Under the pieces are notes generated by a model, which made no database searches, had not been told where the DNA came from, and worked only from the letters and a program-made list of their open reading frames with translations. From positions 102,260,965-102,324,964 of the forward strand of contig NC_091001.1 in the NCBI RefSeq assembly GCF_041146395.1: DNA of 64,000 nt, written 5' to 3'. The number at the start of each line of letters is the position of its first letter. Within the stretch, counting starts at the first letter, position 1. Made by a program: the position numbers and the translations under genes. This document shows, in pieces, positions 1 through 11,960 of this stretch. This stretch comes from Eulemur rufifrons (taxonomy: Eukaryota; Chordata; Mammalia; Primates; Lemuridae).

Positions 1-241
1 GATAGCTACGAGCTGACTAGCGGGCGGAGAGCACAGACAGCAGGGAGACACTGGACAAACGGGTGATTCATCTCCAAGGCACAAAGGAGTGAGAGAGCGT
101 AAGATGTTATCATGCTACCTAGCAAGGCATGCAACTGAAAATACATGAATTGTTTATTTCTGAAATTTTCCATTTAATATTTTCGGGCTGCAGTTGACCA
201 CGTATAACTGAAACTGCAGAAAGCAAAGCAATGGATAAGGA
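1..241 (-). mobile_element. Tigger (pogo-class) DNA transposon, 5' end, cut by window edge
   Basis: The stretch running from 'gctgactagcgggcgg' to 'aactgcagaaagcaaagc' and 'ggataagg' matches, from memory, the reverse complement of the 5' terminal region of a Tigger/MER2-type element (TIR beginning CAGTAGTCCCCCCTTATCC). The terminal bases are degraded and the rest of the element lies outside the window. An old L1 begins directly to the right. No transposase frame is visible. The family class is fairly sure; the subfamily is not. Confidence 0.6.
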
Positions 242-254
242 TTTTTTGACGATG

Positions 255-1209
255 GTACGATTAATATTTTTATTTTTTTGTTTTTTAACTTTTTATTCAT
301 TTTTTACTGTATACATTTAGGATGTTCAACATGATGTTTTGATATACATACACATAGTAAAATGATAACTTCAGTCACTCAAATTAACATATCCCTCACT
401 TCACACGATTATCGTTTTTGTTGTTATTGTTAGTAAGACTGCCCAAAATCACCCCCTTAGCAAAGTTTCAGTACACAATATTGTTAACTATACAGTCCTC
501 AGGCTGTTGCACACTACATCTCTGGACCTATTCATCCTACATGACTGCAAGTTTGTACCCCTGGATGTGCAGCTTCCCATTTCGTCCTCCCCGCATCCTC
601 TGTTCCTGGTAACCACCATTTCATTCTCTTTTCTATGTACTTGGCGCTTTTTAGATTACACGAAGAAGTGAGATCAGGCCATATTTTTCTTTCTATGTCT
701 GGCTTATTTCACTTAACATGATCTCCTCCAGGTTCATCCATGTTGTCACAAATGGCAACATCTTTTCCTTTTTTAAGATGGATGAATAGATAGATCACGC
801 ATTTTCTTTATCCTTTCATCCATGTGGTTTCCATATCTTGGCTATTGTGAATGCTGCTGCAATGAACATCAGAGTGCATTTACCTCTACAGGGTGTTGAT
901 GTCATTTCCTTTGGGTATATGTCCAGACGAGGGAGTGTTGGATCATATGGTAGTTCCATTTTTAATTTTGACCCTCACCAACATGTTCTCTCTTATCTTT
1001 TTGATAATAGCCTTCCTAACAGGTGTGCAGTGATATCTCATCATGGTTTTGATTTCTATTTCTATAATAATTAATGATGTTGGGCACATTTTCATATACC
1101 TGTTGAGCATTTGTATGTCTTCTTTAGGAAAAACAAAAGTCCATTCAGCTCCTTTTCCATTTTTTATTAGTTTATTTGCATTGCTTGGCATTAAATTGTG
1201 TGACTTCCT

Positions 1210-1252
<43 letters not shown>

Positions 1253-1737
1253 ATGGAAATTAACCCTTTATCGGATATATGGTTTGCAAATATTTTCTTC
1301 CAATCCACAGCCTACCTTTTCATTTTATTATTTTCTTTGCTGAGCAGAAGCTTTTCAGTTTGATGTAGTCCTACTTTTTTATTTTTGGTTTTGTTGCCTG
1401 AGCTTTTGCTGTGATAGCCAAAAAATCATCGCCAAGGCCACTATCAAGGAACTTTTCCTCTATTTTTCTTCTGGGAGTTTTACAGTTTCAAGTCTTACAT
1501 TTAGGTTTTTCATCCATTTTGAGTTGATTTTTATGTCTGATATAAGGGTCCAATTTCATTCTTTTGCATGTGGATATCTAGTTTACCCAACACCATTTAT
1601 TGAATAGACTAGACTATCCTATCCCCATTTTGTTTTTTGGTGGTCTTGTTGAAAATTAGTTGATTGTATATGTTTGGGTTTATTTCTGGGTTTTCTATTC
1701 TGTTCCATTGGTCTACATGCCTGTTTTTACAAAGGAC
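255..1737 (-). mobile_element. Old LINE-1 3' half, antisense
   Basis: The plus strand reads as the reverse complement of an old L1: first the 3' UTR ('tttactgtatacatttagg', 'gttttgatatacata'), then the ORF2 C-terminal region up to 'ttctgttccattggtcta'. On the minus strand, fragments such as '[11 protein letters not shown]' and '[17 protein letters not shown]' (about 1050-1130) are the conserved ORF2p C-terminal segment, broken by frameshifts and stops. The copy is 5' truncated in ORF2. The lack of lemur-type 3' UTR sequence and the heavy decay suggest an L1M-age element. Confidence 0.85.
1211..1248. repeat. (AT)n(TG)n microsatellite inside L1 ORF2
   Basis: Five AT units are followed by about fourteen TG units. 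The tract lies within the coding part of the antisense L1, where L1 consensus has no such repeat, so it expanded after insertion. It is likely length-polymorphic. Confidence 0.95.
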
Positions 1738-1759
1738 ATTTTAAAGAAAACAAATAAAC

Positions 1760-2190
1760 AGCCAGACAATGACACACATGGAGCAAGGTTCGGAAAGGTC
1801 CTGAATCCAGGAATTTCTGTCCCCGTGGAGCCGGGGTGTGCTACTCTTTGGGCAGAGCACATGGATCATTCTGATTCATCACCAACCTGGAAGCTCTATA
1901 AACCACATAGTTTGGGGATTTTTATGGAGACTTCAACACACTGGCACGATTGATTGGTAACTTAATCTCCAGCCCCTTTCTCCTTCCTGGAGGATGAGAG
2001 ATGGGGCTAAAAGTTCCAAGCTGCTAGTTTTGCTTGACCTTTCTGATGACCAGCCCCCATCCAGAAGCCCACTTCATTAGAACAGAAGATGCCTCCATTA
2101 CCCAGAAAATTCCATGGGACTAGGTGCTCTGTATCAGGAACTGGGGATAAAGACCAAAATGTGTATTTCTTGTTATAAATCACAATATCA
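1760..2190 (+). mobile_element. Possible ancient ERV/MaLR LTR
   Basis: The segment is unlike the flanking L1. It contains phrases I associate with ancient mammalian LTR-class repeats ('gaccagcccccatccagaag', 'ttataaatcacaatatcaca'). A short TATAAA-like string lies at about 1895. Neither TG/CA ends nor a target duplication could be identified. It could equally be unique sequence or an ERV internal piece. Confidence 0.35.
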
Positions 2191-3237
2191 CACTGATCTT
2201 CTCAAAAAGGGGCGAAAACTGCTCTTTTACAGCCTTTTTGAAAACAGGGGGAAAAGGGCCAAGTGTTTCCCAAGTGTTCTTCAAAGGAGTTTGGAAGTTT
2301 ATACATTTATGTGAAATATCCCTCCATTTTTTAATCAAATAAGTCAAATGTAAAACACTGTGTGAGCCAACTGTGGCAGAGCCAAACTAAACACCCTCAG
2401 CCAGGTCCAGCAAGCAAGATGCCAGTTTGCTACCTCTGGATAAGGATCCAAAATGAGGACCTGTGCATTTCTGCTGTGCTAACCGCTTGCTGTCACCCTG
2501 GCTGCCTCCAACATGCAGGTGGGTGCTGACAGCATGTGTGCTGGTTCCTAAGCTGGAAAAGTCACCTGAGTAGGGCCATTTTCCTGGAAAGGACTTTGCA
2601 ACAACTCATATGAAAGCCCTTTGACTGGGGCAGCTCTTATCCTCAAATCATATCCTTCTTACATGTGTTCTGAGCCTACTCTGAAGAGAGTAGGAAAGAA
2701 TCAACTGGGTGGGGAAGGATAGGATTCCCTGAGCAGAAATAGAGTCAAGTCAATCTGTTCCCAGTGCTGGAAGTTTGGGCAATTTCTCAAACTTCTTGAA
2801 CCTCCCAGCTTAGGTCTTTATGTTATAAAGGAAGGGAAACTTATCTTCTTTTCAATTTGAAATAGAGAGTATGCCTACAGTTCAGAGATGCTGCAATATT
2901 GTCATGAACAAAAGTACATGCAGGGGATGAACATTGCTAAAGCTCTTGTACCACCTGCAACACTGATGCTTTCTATGATCCACTATGATCCACTGAGGAA
3001 CTCCAAAACTACAATTACACAGCTGGTACCATTCATCACTGTACCCTTGAATGTGAAAAGAGAATTTGAAATTATAATTTGAAATGGGCACAAAACTCCT
3101 ACTGTAAAATAATATTATTATTTCCAGAAATCCCAAATTGCTATAATTTGGCTTACAACCCAAAGAAGGGGGGGACTAAAATCCTATGGGTCCAAAATTT
3201 CTAACTAGATTCCAGATGTCTCACAACAAAAAGCCAA
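2191..3237. other. No gene or clear repeat recognised
   Basis: This is ordinary AT-rich sequence. The only local structure I see is a 10-bp direct duplication (ctatgatcca twice) at 2973-2992. The short open frames on both strands overlap one another and show no domain. Confidence 0.4.
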
Positions 3238-3271
3238 AAAAAAAAAAAAAAAAGAAAAAGAAAAAAACAAA
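3238..3271. repeat. A-rich tract
   Basis: A run of adenines is followed by (A)nG units. It could be the tail of a retroposon, but no Alu, L1 or gene-like body lies immediately upstream, so it is listed as low complexity. Confidence 0.8.
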
Positions 3272-3764
3272 CTTCTATACTTTAGATAGAAGTAGCCTAG
3301 CTGATACTGGCTTTTCTGAAAGTCCATTAGAATAAATGAAAAACAAACAAATCCATATTAATATGCTAAATGGTACTTTGTTAGAAAATTCCACAAGCTT
3401 CCTGGTCCCAGAAGTAGATGTCAATGTGATTAAATTTTCTCAGAACACTCAGTGGGCTTATCAAAGGATAGCAGCCAGAAAGTCTGGGCATTTCTAACCC
3501 AATTGGAGTCCTATCTGCCTTTTGTGGGACTCCACAGCTGAGTAAGGATCACTGGAAAATGGGAGTTTCTGTGGCTATATTTTGTGGGGGATTTATGAGT
3601 ACATATTCATCTTAACACTTCCCTTAAGTACCAGGCACATATCATCCCAAGGAGCATATACCTGGGCATAAACGTTGTGACATGCATTATATACCTGTTA
3701 GTGCTATAAAGAAGACTAAGAGATAATTCCTATCTTTAAAGAACTTGCAATCTAATTACACGTT

Positions 3765-3870
3765 GTTGCTGAGCCTCAGTTTCCCCCTCAGTAAATGCAG
3801 GGGCTGGGTTAATATTTCTGGTCTCTTTCTGGAATTCTATAATGTAGTTTCTAAGGACTTTATAGCCAAA
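3765..3870 (+). mobile_element. MIR-type SINE fragment
   Basis: 'gagcctcagtttccccctc' is the conserved MIR core ('cctcagtttcctcatctgtaaaatg'). It is followed by 'ctctttctggaattctataat', matching the 3' part of the MIRc/MIR3 variants. The 5' tRNA-like part is not recognisable. Confidence 0.65.
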
Positions 3871-5189
3871 TTTGTAACCTGCCTCATTTTTCTCAGGTGA
3901 AATACGGAACACAGAACACATGAGTGGCCTGTTGGAAACTCAAGGAGTGGCATAGTTACCAGCTCAGGGATTTGGGTTGACTTCCTGCAGCAAGGATGGA
4001 AGATTCAACCTTGCTGGATTTATCTGAGATCCACCTAGCCCACAATCCTGGACTCATTCTATGGGACTTCCCACGGACTTCACACATTTTTATCTTGAGA
4101 AAATACTTCAAGTCACTGACAGCCTATTACTTTTAGGTTTACTTTGCTGTTGCTATTTGTGTTACAGTTTCTTTGGCCATCTTTGAGAATTAATTTATCT
4201 AAGTCGAAAGGTCATTAGTACCTGTGTTGGTAAGTGAAGAAGCAAAGGATAAATAAACAAATGGGTAGGAAAAAGTAAAGGGTGAATTGGAAAGATTAGA
4301 TATATAGATATCAAAAGCAGCTGGGTAGAGACACATATCACAGTAGTGTTATAAAATACTAGAGAAAAAATATTACTTATCTTCACTTTGTCTAATTTTA
4401 TTTATAATAAAAACTTTTTGATTTTGTTTTTTCATTTATAAGGCTGAAAAGAATTCTGGAATCCTTTAAAGCATCCTTTACACTCAAGAATACAAATACA
4501 GAAATTCCCCATGTTTAATATGCCTAAGTTCAACCACTTTCAGGCTGGAAAGTAACTATAGTTTCCCTAAAAGTTTAAAACATTTTTGTGCAACTGTTGC
4601 ATTGCCATACCTCTGAATCTGAAAATAAGAATGTAATTTTAAACTTCATTTTAGATAACATTTATATTTTTGTTCCTTATTGTTAAAAACTCTTAAAATT
4701 CTATGAGATAACTTCTTGAGATCTTCAGCAGCAATGTTTCTTTTAGCTTGTGCATCAACCTACTATCAGTTTAGAAGATACCTACAGAAATAACTCAACA
4801 GTACCTATTTCCATAAGACACTTTAAATGCTTTTCCTTCAAAAAAAAAAAAATCAATAAATCACTCACCACGCTGGTGAATCAGTCTTTCCTTAATACAC
4901 ACTGCTCTATATACTTCATTAGTCCTACTTGTACAATTCATATTTGATAGGATTGCAAAGACTATTGATCAGAGAGAAATGACAAAAGAAAACTCATATA
5001 ATTCTAAGTACAAAGCACAGACCAGACACTCCCATGGACAGTGCTACATGTTTAAAGACTAACTGTAATAATAAAACCTTTAGGAGCACATGCCATTTAT
5101 GCGATGACAGGCTTTGTACTATGAATTTAATATAATTTATCTCCTTTAAGTTTTTCAACACATATTTTGCATTGATACCTAATACCCTT
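3871..5189. other. AT-rich sequence without recognised features
   Basis: About 1.3 kb with no gene and no repeat that I can name. It includes a short A run at about 4841-4852. Some of it may be decayed repeat beyond recognition by eye. Confidence 0.4.
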
Positions 5190-5865
5190 GCCACAAAATT
5201 CACCCTTTAAAATGTACAATTCAATTTTTTTAGTATGTTCACAAAGTTGTACAACCATCACCACTAATTCCAGAACATCATCTTCACTCCAAATTGAAAC
5301 TCCACACCCATTTGTATCCCCATTTCCCTTCCCACCAGCCCCTGGCAACTACTAGTTTGTTTTTGACACCATCAATTTGTCTATTCTGGACATTTCACAC
5401 AAAGGGAATTACACAGTATGTGGTTTTTTGTGTCTGGCTTCTTTCACTTAACATGATATTTTTAAGTTTCACCCATGTTGTAGCACGTATCAGTACTTCA
5501 TTCCTTTTTGTGTTTGAATATATTATTAGATGGATATACTATGTTTTATTTATCCATTCATAACTTGCTGAACATTTGGGTTATTTTCCACTTTTTGACT
5601 GTCATGAATACCTCTGCTATGAGCATTCATGCACAAATTTTTGTATGGACATACATTTTGAATTCTTTTGGGTATATACCTAGAACTGGAATTATTGAGT
5701 TATATGGAAACTCTATGACTAACATTTAGAGGAACTACCATACTGTTTTCCAAAGTGGCTGCACCATTTTATATTCCCACCAGCACTGTCTAAAGATTCC
5801 AATTTCTCTACATCCTTGTCAACATTTGTATCTCATTTAATTTTTCTTTACTTTCCAAAATCTGT
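5190..5865 (-). mobile_element. Ancient LINE-1 (L1ME/L1MC-like) 3' region, antisense
   Basis: The sequence follows the well-known reverse-complement pattern of old L1 3' ends: 'aaaatgtacaattcaat', 'gtacaaccatcaccacta', 'cagcccctggcaact', 'tgtctggcttctttcac', 'cacccatgttgtagca', 'gggtatatacctagaa', 'ccaccagcactgt'. No ORF survives. It is 5' truncated inside ORF2. Confidence 0.85.
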
Positions 5866-5884
5866 GAGATATATATAACCCTTG

Positions 5885-6020
5885 TTATTAGATACTTTAC
5901 TCAGAGAATGAGGCTCAAATAAGTTAAGTAGCCTGTCCAAATGTCACAGTGTAATTAGGTGGGTTAGAATCAAAGTTCAAAATAGAAATAGAGCCTGATT
6001 TCTGTCACTTAGATTATAGC
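5885..6020 (-). mobile_element. MIR SINE, antisense
   Basis: 'gaatgaggctcaaataagtt' followed by 'aagtagcctgtccaaatgtc' is the reverse complement of the MIR core ('gaggctcagagaggttaagt..cttgcccaaggtcac'). Confidence 0.7.
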
Positions 6021-6329
6021 TCTTTAACACAAAGACTTAGATCTGAGTATCTGGTTAGTTTGCAGATATCTGAGTTGCCTGAGTGGGATGCCCATTGACT
6101 TTGTACTTTCTAATTTAAGACTCTGGCATGGAGAAGACCAAGCCTGGGGGTGTCTTCCGAGTTGTCTTCAACTTATGCTGCATGATCTCCCTACCAGCGG
6201 TGTTGGCAGTATTATTAATGAACTCACCTAACTTTGTTAAATGCTTGTGAAGTAAAGGCACATTTAAAATATGATTTCTGTGAAGTATGAACACCACATG
6301 GTATTGAAAGCCAACACTCTGAATCTATA

Positions 6330-6520
6330 CTATGTCCTCCCTCTTATGCCAGGTGCTCAATATGTTTGATCTCATTTAATCTTCTCAACAAACAAATGAG
6401 GCAGGCACTGATATTATTCCCATTTACATATGAGTAATCTGAAGTGATAAATAACTCATACATTTTTCCAAGGTCATAAATGACAGAGCCAGGATTTGGT
6501 ATCCAGACACCTGTCTCCCA
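6330..6520 (-). mobile_element. MIR SINE, antisense
   Basis: The segment runs through 'gccaggtgctcaatatg', 'atctcatttaatcttctcaa', 'attcccatttacatatgagt', 'ttccaaggtcataaatgac' and 'agagccaggatttggta', which is the order of antisense MIR from its 3' end to the tRNA-like head. Confidence 0.8.
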
Positions 6521-7120
6521 GTATCACTATTACTACTGCCCCCAAATTTTTGCCAAAATCCCTACTGATAATAGTAACTTTGTAAAAGTGTGTCAGAATG
6601 TGGACAAAGATGGGCTAGCTCAGAAGCAAAACAGTAATATCTTTGACTGATGGGATTGTAGATGCTTTTCTCTTTCATTTTTCTTCAAAATTACCATTAA
6701 TATTACCATTTAAATTCACACCCACACACGCATGCACGTACTCATAAACGTTTGTGATCCTTTGGCCACATAGGTAAAAGTAGTCCCTTTCTTATTGTCT
6801 TCTCCTTACCAAGATTTGAGATCACAGTGCCATAAACAGAACATATGGTTTGGCTAGGCATAAAAACAGTTTTCTTTGCCCATTGATCCCCTTATTTATA
6901 TTAAAACCCCAATACTGGCTACTTTACACTTACTATTTCCCCTTCTTTGTCGTCTTTTGCTTCTGATGATGCCACGTGTGTGAGACAAACTCCATTACAG
7001 ACAAGGATGTGACTTTTCATTGTTTGCTTGTACCTAACTTTTGTGCTTAGCATAGAAATTTGAATACAGAATCATGGGTTTGTGATTGTTTAATAAAGGT
7101 TACTGTGATTTTGTTTCACT
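6521..7120. other. No feature recognised
   Basis: About 600 bp with no gene. A short CA-type run (cacacccacacacgc) lies at about 6718-6733. Nothing else stands out. Confidence 0.4.
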
Positions 7121-7597
7121 GTGCACCGGTTACCAACTTGTCTGAGTCTGGTGAGGCAGAAAGCCTCTATAGGCGACAAGTTACATGAAGCAGGTTTATT
7201 ATGCACAGGTAGGTAGCAAGGAGCAACAGACTCCCGGGATTCACTTTTTCCAAGGCTCAGAAAGCTCCTGGGGTGGGTGCAGACTCAACTGCATGTGCCC
7301 CACTTGCACCACAGATGAGGGACCCTGAAAGGCAGCCTGTCCTGGGTTATATATATAACCTAGGGTTTACATGACCCACTGGGTTAAAGTATTGAAAACA
7401 TCCTTTTTGCAGGGTATGGGGGGTTGGAACAGAGCCCAGGCTGTTCCAGCCAGCTCCCTACTTGTCTCAGAATGTTGCATTCTCAAAATGTTCTAGTTTT
7501 TCTTGAGAACTACAAACAAGAAGTGGGGTGGGGGAGAACTAGATCGGTCTAAGGCCACCCAAAGAACTGTCCTGCGGTTAGAACATATGTCCACAGT
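7121..7597 (-). mobile_element. Probable solo retroviral LTR, antisense
   Basis: Read on the minus strand, this unit has the layout of an LTR. A TATA element (ggttatatatataacc, 7345-7360) is followed about 145 nt later by AATAAA (plus-strand tttatt, about 7196-7201) and a short U5-like segment. The plus-strand ends 'tgtgcaccgg' and 'tgtccaca' fit TG..CA termini, but no clean target duplication was found. The sequence is more GC-rich than its flanks. The family was not identified; a gammaretrovirus-like (ERV1) LTR is a guess from the layout. No internal viral genes are present. Confidence 0.45.
7341..7364 (-). promoter_or_regulatory. Palindromic TATA element in the putative LTR
   Basis: ggttatatatataacc (7345-7360) is a perfect 16-bp palindrome. 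It extends to 24 bp (cct..agg) with one mismatched pair. Its distance to the AATAAA downstream on the minus strand suits a U3 TATA box and an R-region polyadenylation signal. Activity is not shown. Confidence 0.45.
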
Positions 7598-10509
7598 ATT
7601 TTGAAACTAGGCAGTAATGCAGTTTCTTTTCACAGGAAACCAAGTTGGCACTGCATGCTCCGTGGTACCCATCACACTCAGAGAGAGTGTGGAACAGGGT
7701 TTTAGAATCATCTATAAAATGGGGATAAGATCTCAGATTATTGTAAATGAAACAAAATATGCAAAGTGTTTAGCATCCTGCCTGGCAGATGGTGAGTTCT
7801 CAGGTAATGTTATTTATTACTATCACAACAACTATTAAAGCACCTCATGCAATATCTAGCACATTAAACATGCTCAGAAAGTGTTGATTTCCCTTTCTGT
7901 GCCTTCTGAATATCCCCATCTCCCTTCTCACAGCCACAGATACCCACATACCTTCTAATATCATTTGTAAGTATTTTACTCTAAATAGTTATACCAATCA
8001 CAAGTTGTGCTGCCCATCCAGCCCTAGAATTTCTCTTAATAGGTCCACAGGAGGCACCCCAAACCCAGGTACCCACTTAGCAAGCTAGTGGCACTCCTTT
8101 CCAGCAGAAAAAAGACATTTCCTATCAGCCCCTGCCAAGGACCTCAGCCCATTCTCACCACTATTTATTTCAAAGCATTTACTTGATTCACAAAGCACAT
8201 TAAAGAACCAAATAGATCCCTTGGGTACAAAGACAGCCATTGTCGCTGGCATGCTTCTCCCTGAATCCAGCTGTTCTTTCGGCTCCACAAGCTCTAGAAT
8301 GCCAAAACATTGCTCCTGACACATCACACCTGCTTCCAGGACATGTCTCACCCCACACCAGCCAGGCTACAGCCACAGGCCACGTTTCATGATTCTACGG
8401 TGCCCAGATGAACTCTTGTTGCTTGACTGGCTTTTATGGATGTAGCAAAGTCCATTTGGTCTTGTTTTAATAACATCCCAATAAAAGAGCTGGGAAATTA
8501 GATGCTAGGAATGACATTTAAATCCTCCATTTCCCTTTGCTGCAATAATGGCTTTCTTGATAATAAAGTAGATAAATTTTATTAAATTATATGAAGTTTT
8601 TCCATTTGAAAGCAATTAAGAAATGCTTTCAGTTCAGAATTACAAAACTATTCACTTCAGATTCAAGGCTGACATTTTTATTGGTAATTTGAGTTATAAC
8701 ATGCTCAGCTCTATGCCCATTCATTGGTCCCTGATTCTTTTGCCAACATTTTATGGTTTTATGTGAAAGTACAGTATTTAAGCCTCCTCTAAATTCACGA
8801 GCTGCCCCTGCTTCTGAAAAAGGCTCTCTCAGTGTCTCAACAACGCACAACCAGGGCTGATGTTTATTTAAAAACATCTGTTCCATCCTTTGTGGTACAA
8901 CATACCAAAGTAGCCTGACATTTTAAATACTTTTTCTTTACACTTTGTGTCAAACAGCGAGAGAACATAACTACTTTTGTGATGAAAAACTGTTCATGGC
9001 AATTACAAGATGATACAGTAAGTGGACTAAATGGTACCCAAAGTAATCAAAGGAAAACACTGGGATTAGCCCAAATGCTGCAAAAACCCACTTTTATGGA
9101 GATTTCTAGCCTCCCAAATATCTTCATGATTGCACTTTGCATCTTAGTACTTCCTAATTGATAATGAAAATAATCCTTTGTTACTTAATTTTTAAGATAA
9201 GAAAATGAATTATTATTTTTCAAGTTTTGGACAAATCAGGACAAGCCAAAAGAACACTATCACCATGTCCCTGATTGCTGTATCCACCTGGCAGCCCAGG
9301 GTGGCCAGGAGTTCTCTCAGAGCTACCGACCACTGCCGCACTTGGAGCCATTTCTCATCCATCTGTACTTGCCAGTGTTATGTTCAGTGTAGAAGTGGAT
9401 CAATGATGTAAGGAAATGTAGCTCTTTTTTTTTTTTTTTTTTTTTTACTTAAGTGCATATGAAGCACTTAACTACCAGAATATTGCCTAATAGAGACCCT
9501 GTTCAATCTACTTTAATGATAAGATGGCTGTTTCTAGAAAAACAGGTGCTTCTAATATTTGAAAAGACAGTTTTTACAAATGAACCAAACACATCTTCAA
9601 CAACCCCTCACACACATATACACACATACAAAAATGTTTTCTGTTATAGATTGGGCAAAAGTAAACTTTGGTTTAGCCTCTACTGATAACAGATTCTAAA
9701 TATCTTTAATCAGCGAAAAACCATATGACTGAAGGTACTCGAACATTCTCTTGGACACGATACCTGAAGCAAAGGAGACGTTTAAAGGAGATGAAAGGCA
9801 AAGATGGCCAAATTTCCTGTGGGGGAATTTGACAGCAACAACATACCCATCATAGAAAGCACAGCTCTGTTTCTTAAGCAGGGGAAGAGCAGTTTCTTGC
9901 TGTTGTTGAAAATCTCTTCTTCAGTCACTAAGATACTGGATATCAGTGCTAGAAGGAAGCCCTAGAACATTACGGCACAAGAGAGGCACTGTGCTGCCCT
10001 GACCAGTCTGGCAGGGACCCCGGCTCTGCCCTGCTCAAGAAGGCTCAGCGCTAGTTCCCCGGAGGACGCCCCCCCACCCTGCACACCCTGCTTTATTTCA
10101 CACACCTGGGATTCTGCTGCCCCAGGGGTTAGCAATTATGAGTTAGCACCAAAGCTCACAACTGTACTCAAACAAATTCTCTAAAAGCTGCCAGAAGCAC
10201 ATGGCCTCAGGATATGTAGAGAGTAGTTGTGACAGGGAAATGTTATTTGTGACCTTTTAATATTGTGGCCCACTTTGGTCCATAAATCTCCTTTTCTGAT
10301 CATACCAGCCTACCTTGTGAGCACACAGGCCTTTGATTGTCCTCTTTATTAGCTTAGTAAATGGAGTGATGTGTGAGCTTCTGTCACGGTGCTGACTCTG
10401 TTACAAAGTGTAAAGGGATTTCCCAACCACCCATGATCCAGGCGGCACCCTAATGCCAAAATACATCTGTTTGTGGACATTCAACAGAATGTTTTATCAA
10501 AAAACGCAA
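7598..10509. other. Long stretch without recognised genes
   Basis: About 2.9 kb in which I see no exon, RNA gene or confident repeat. Open frames here (for example 8085-8351 minus and 8629-8886 minus) are short, without domains, and at chance level. A GC-richer patch at 9990-10120 has no CpG cluster. A T22 run occurs at 9425-9446. Confidence 0.4.
9425..9446. repeat. Poly(T) run, 22 nt
   Basis: An uninterrupted T22. It could be an antisense retroposon tail, but no Alu or L1 body adjoins it on the right. Confidence 0.9.
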
Positions 10510-11960
10510 TTATAAATCCCTACTGCTGTCACTCTCTACTGGACCTATCCACTCATTACATAACATGTCAAAGCATCTCCCATCTTAAAAAACAAAAGAA
10601 AAAAAACAAAACACCTCCCTTGACTCATATCCCGTGCTAGCCACCACCAGATTTCCGTCCTTCTCTTTATAACAAAACCCTTAGGAAGAAATAGCCATAA
10701 TCCCAGTCTCCATTTCCTTTCTTTCTTGAACCATTGCAATCAGATTGTCCTCCCTACAGTCAACCAGAACAGCTGCTTTCAATGTCACCAACAGAGGCTG
10801 CATCGATGCTTGATGCCTGGCTGCTTTTCCCGCCAGTCTCCTTTTGTGCCTCCCTCCTGGTCTCCCCCCACCACCAACTTTTCAATACTGAAGCATGTGA
10901 AAGCTTGGTCTTAAGATCTCATCTCTTTTCTGTCTCCTTTCTTTTGCAAAATGATGTCACCCAGACCTAGGGACTTAGATTACCACCTGTGTATGTTGTT
11001 GACTCCCAAAGTACATCTCACTTTTTCTGCGACATTCTCACCTGGATATCCAATAGAAACCCCTAACTTAATCTGTCCACTCCCTAAGACCCTATTCCTC
11101 CTGAAGCTTTCCCCACCTTAGTAAATGGCAATTCCATTCTTCAAGCTGTGCCAGCTCCGCATCCCCCTGCCCTGTAACATTAAAGGCATCCTTGACTCTT
11201 CTCTTCTTTTCATGGCTCATGTACAATCTGCCAGCAAATTGTTTTGACTCTCCCAGCAAAGTATTTCTTGAACTTATTATTCTTTACCACCCTGGCTCAA
11301 GCACCCATTGTCATGTACCCAGGTCATTTTCAAAGCCTCCTAACTGAACTTCTTGCTTCCACACTGGATCCCAAATGTATATTCTTTACAAAGTGACCAA
11401 AGAGATCCTTTAAAATATATATTTAAATCAATCTTTTAAATTATCCTGCAGTAAAACTGACTCTTTTGATTTTCATCATCACAGTCCTAATATTCCTATG
11501 ATTCAAATCCTCCAGTGGCTTCCTGCAGGCTCCACAGTGGCCCTCAAAGCCCTGTGTGACCTGGACTCTGACACTTCACTCCTCGTCTTCCTCTCCCACC
11601 TCATTTGCTCTGCTCTGACACACTGTGTGCCTTGCTATGCCTTAAGCCCAACAGGCCCTCTCTCATCTTTGCCTCTCCTCTGCCTGTGATGCTCATCTCC
11701 TGAATGCATGCCTGGCTTAATACTTCACTCCCCCAGGTTACCTACTCAAATGGCACCTTATCAGGAAAGTTCTCTCTAACCATCTATCTCAAAAAGGACC
11801 CCAAACTCTATGCCCTGTTTGTATGTTCATTATCCATCTCTCCCTACTAGTATGAAAGCTCAATGAGGGAGAACATTTGTTGTTCATGACTCTATCCCAT
11901 TGTCTAAAACAGTATGATTCATATAGCAGTACTCAAATATATATTAAATCATTGAATCAA
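10510..11960 (+). mobile_element. Long LINE-2 (L2) fragment
   Basis: Many L2 sense-strand signatures occur in order: 'caaatcctccagtggcttcc', 'ccctgtgtgacctgg', 'ctcatttgctctgctctgac', 'ttgcctctcctctgcctg', 'ctactcaaatggcacctta', 'aaagttctctctaaccat', 'aaagctcaatgagggagaac', ending 'actcaaatatatattaaatc'. The 5' part (10.5-11.0 kb) probably reaches the end of the L2 ORF, but it is full of stops. At about 1.4 kb it is unusually long for L2 in this window. Confidence 0.75.

Noticed and set aside
943..1308. 121-codon minus frame with a His-Thr run
   Set aside because: It is decayed L1 ORF2 interrupted by the TG microsatellite.
3238..3271. A-rich tract as the tail of a retrogene
   Set aside because: No gene-like or SINE body precedes it and no flanking duplication is evident.
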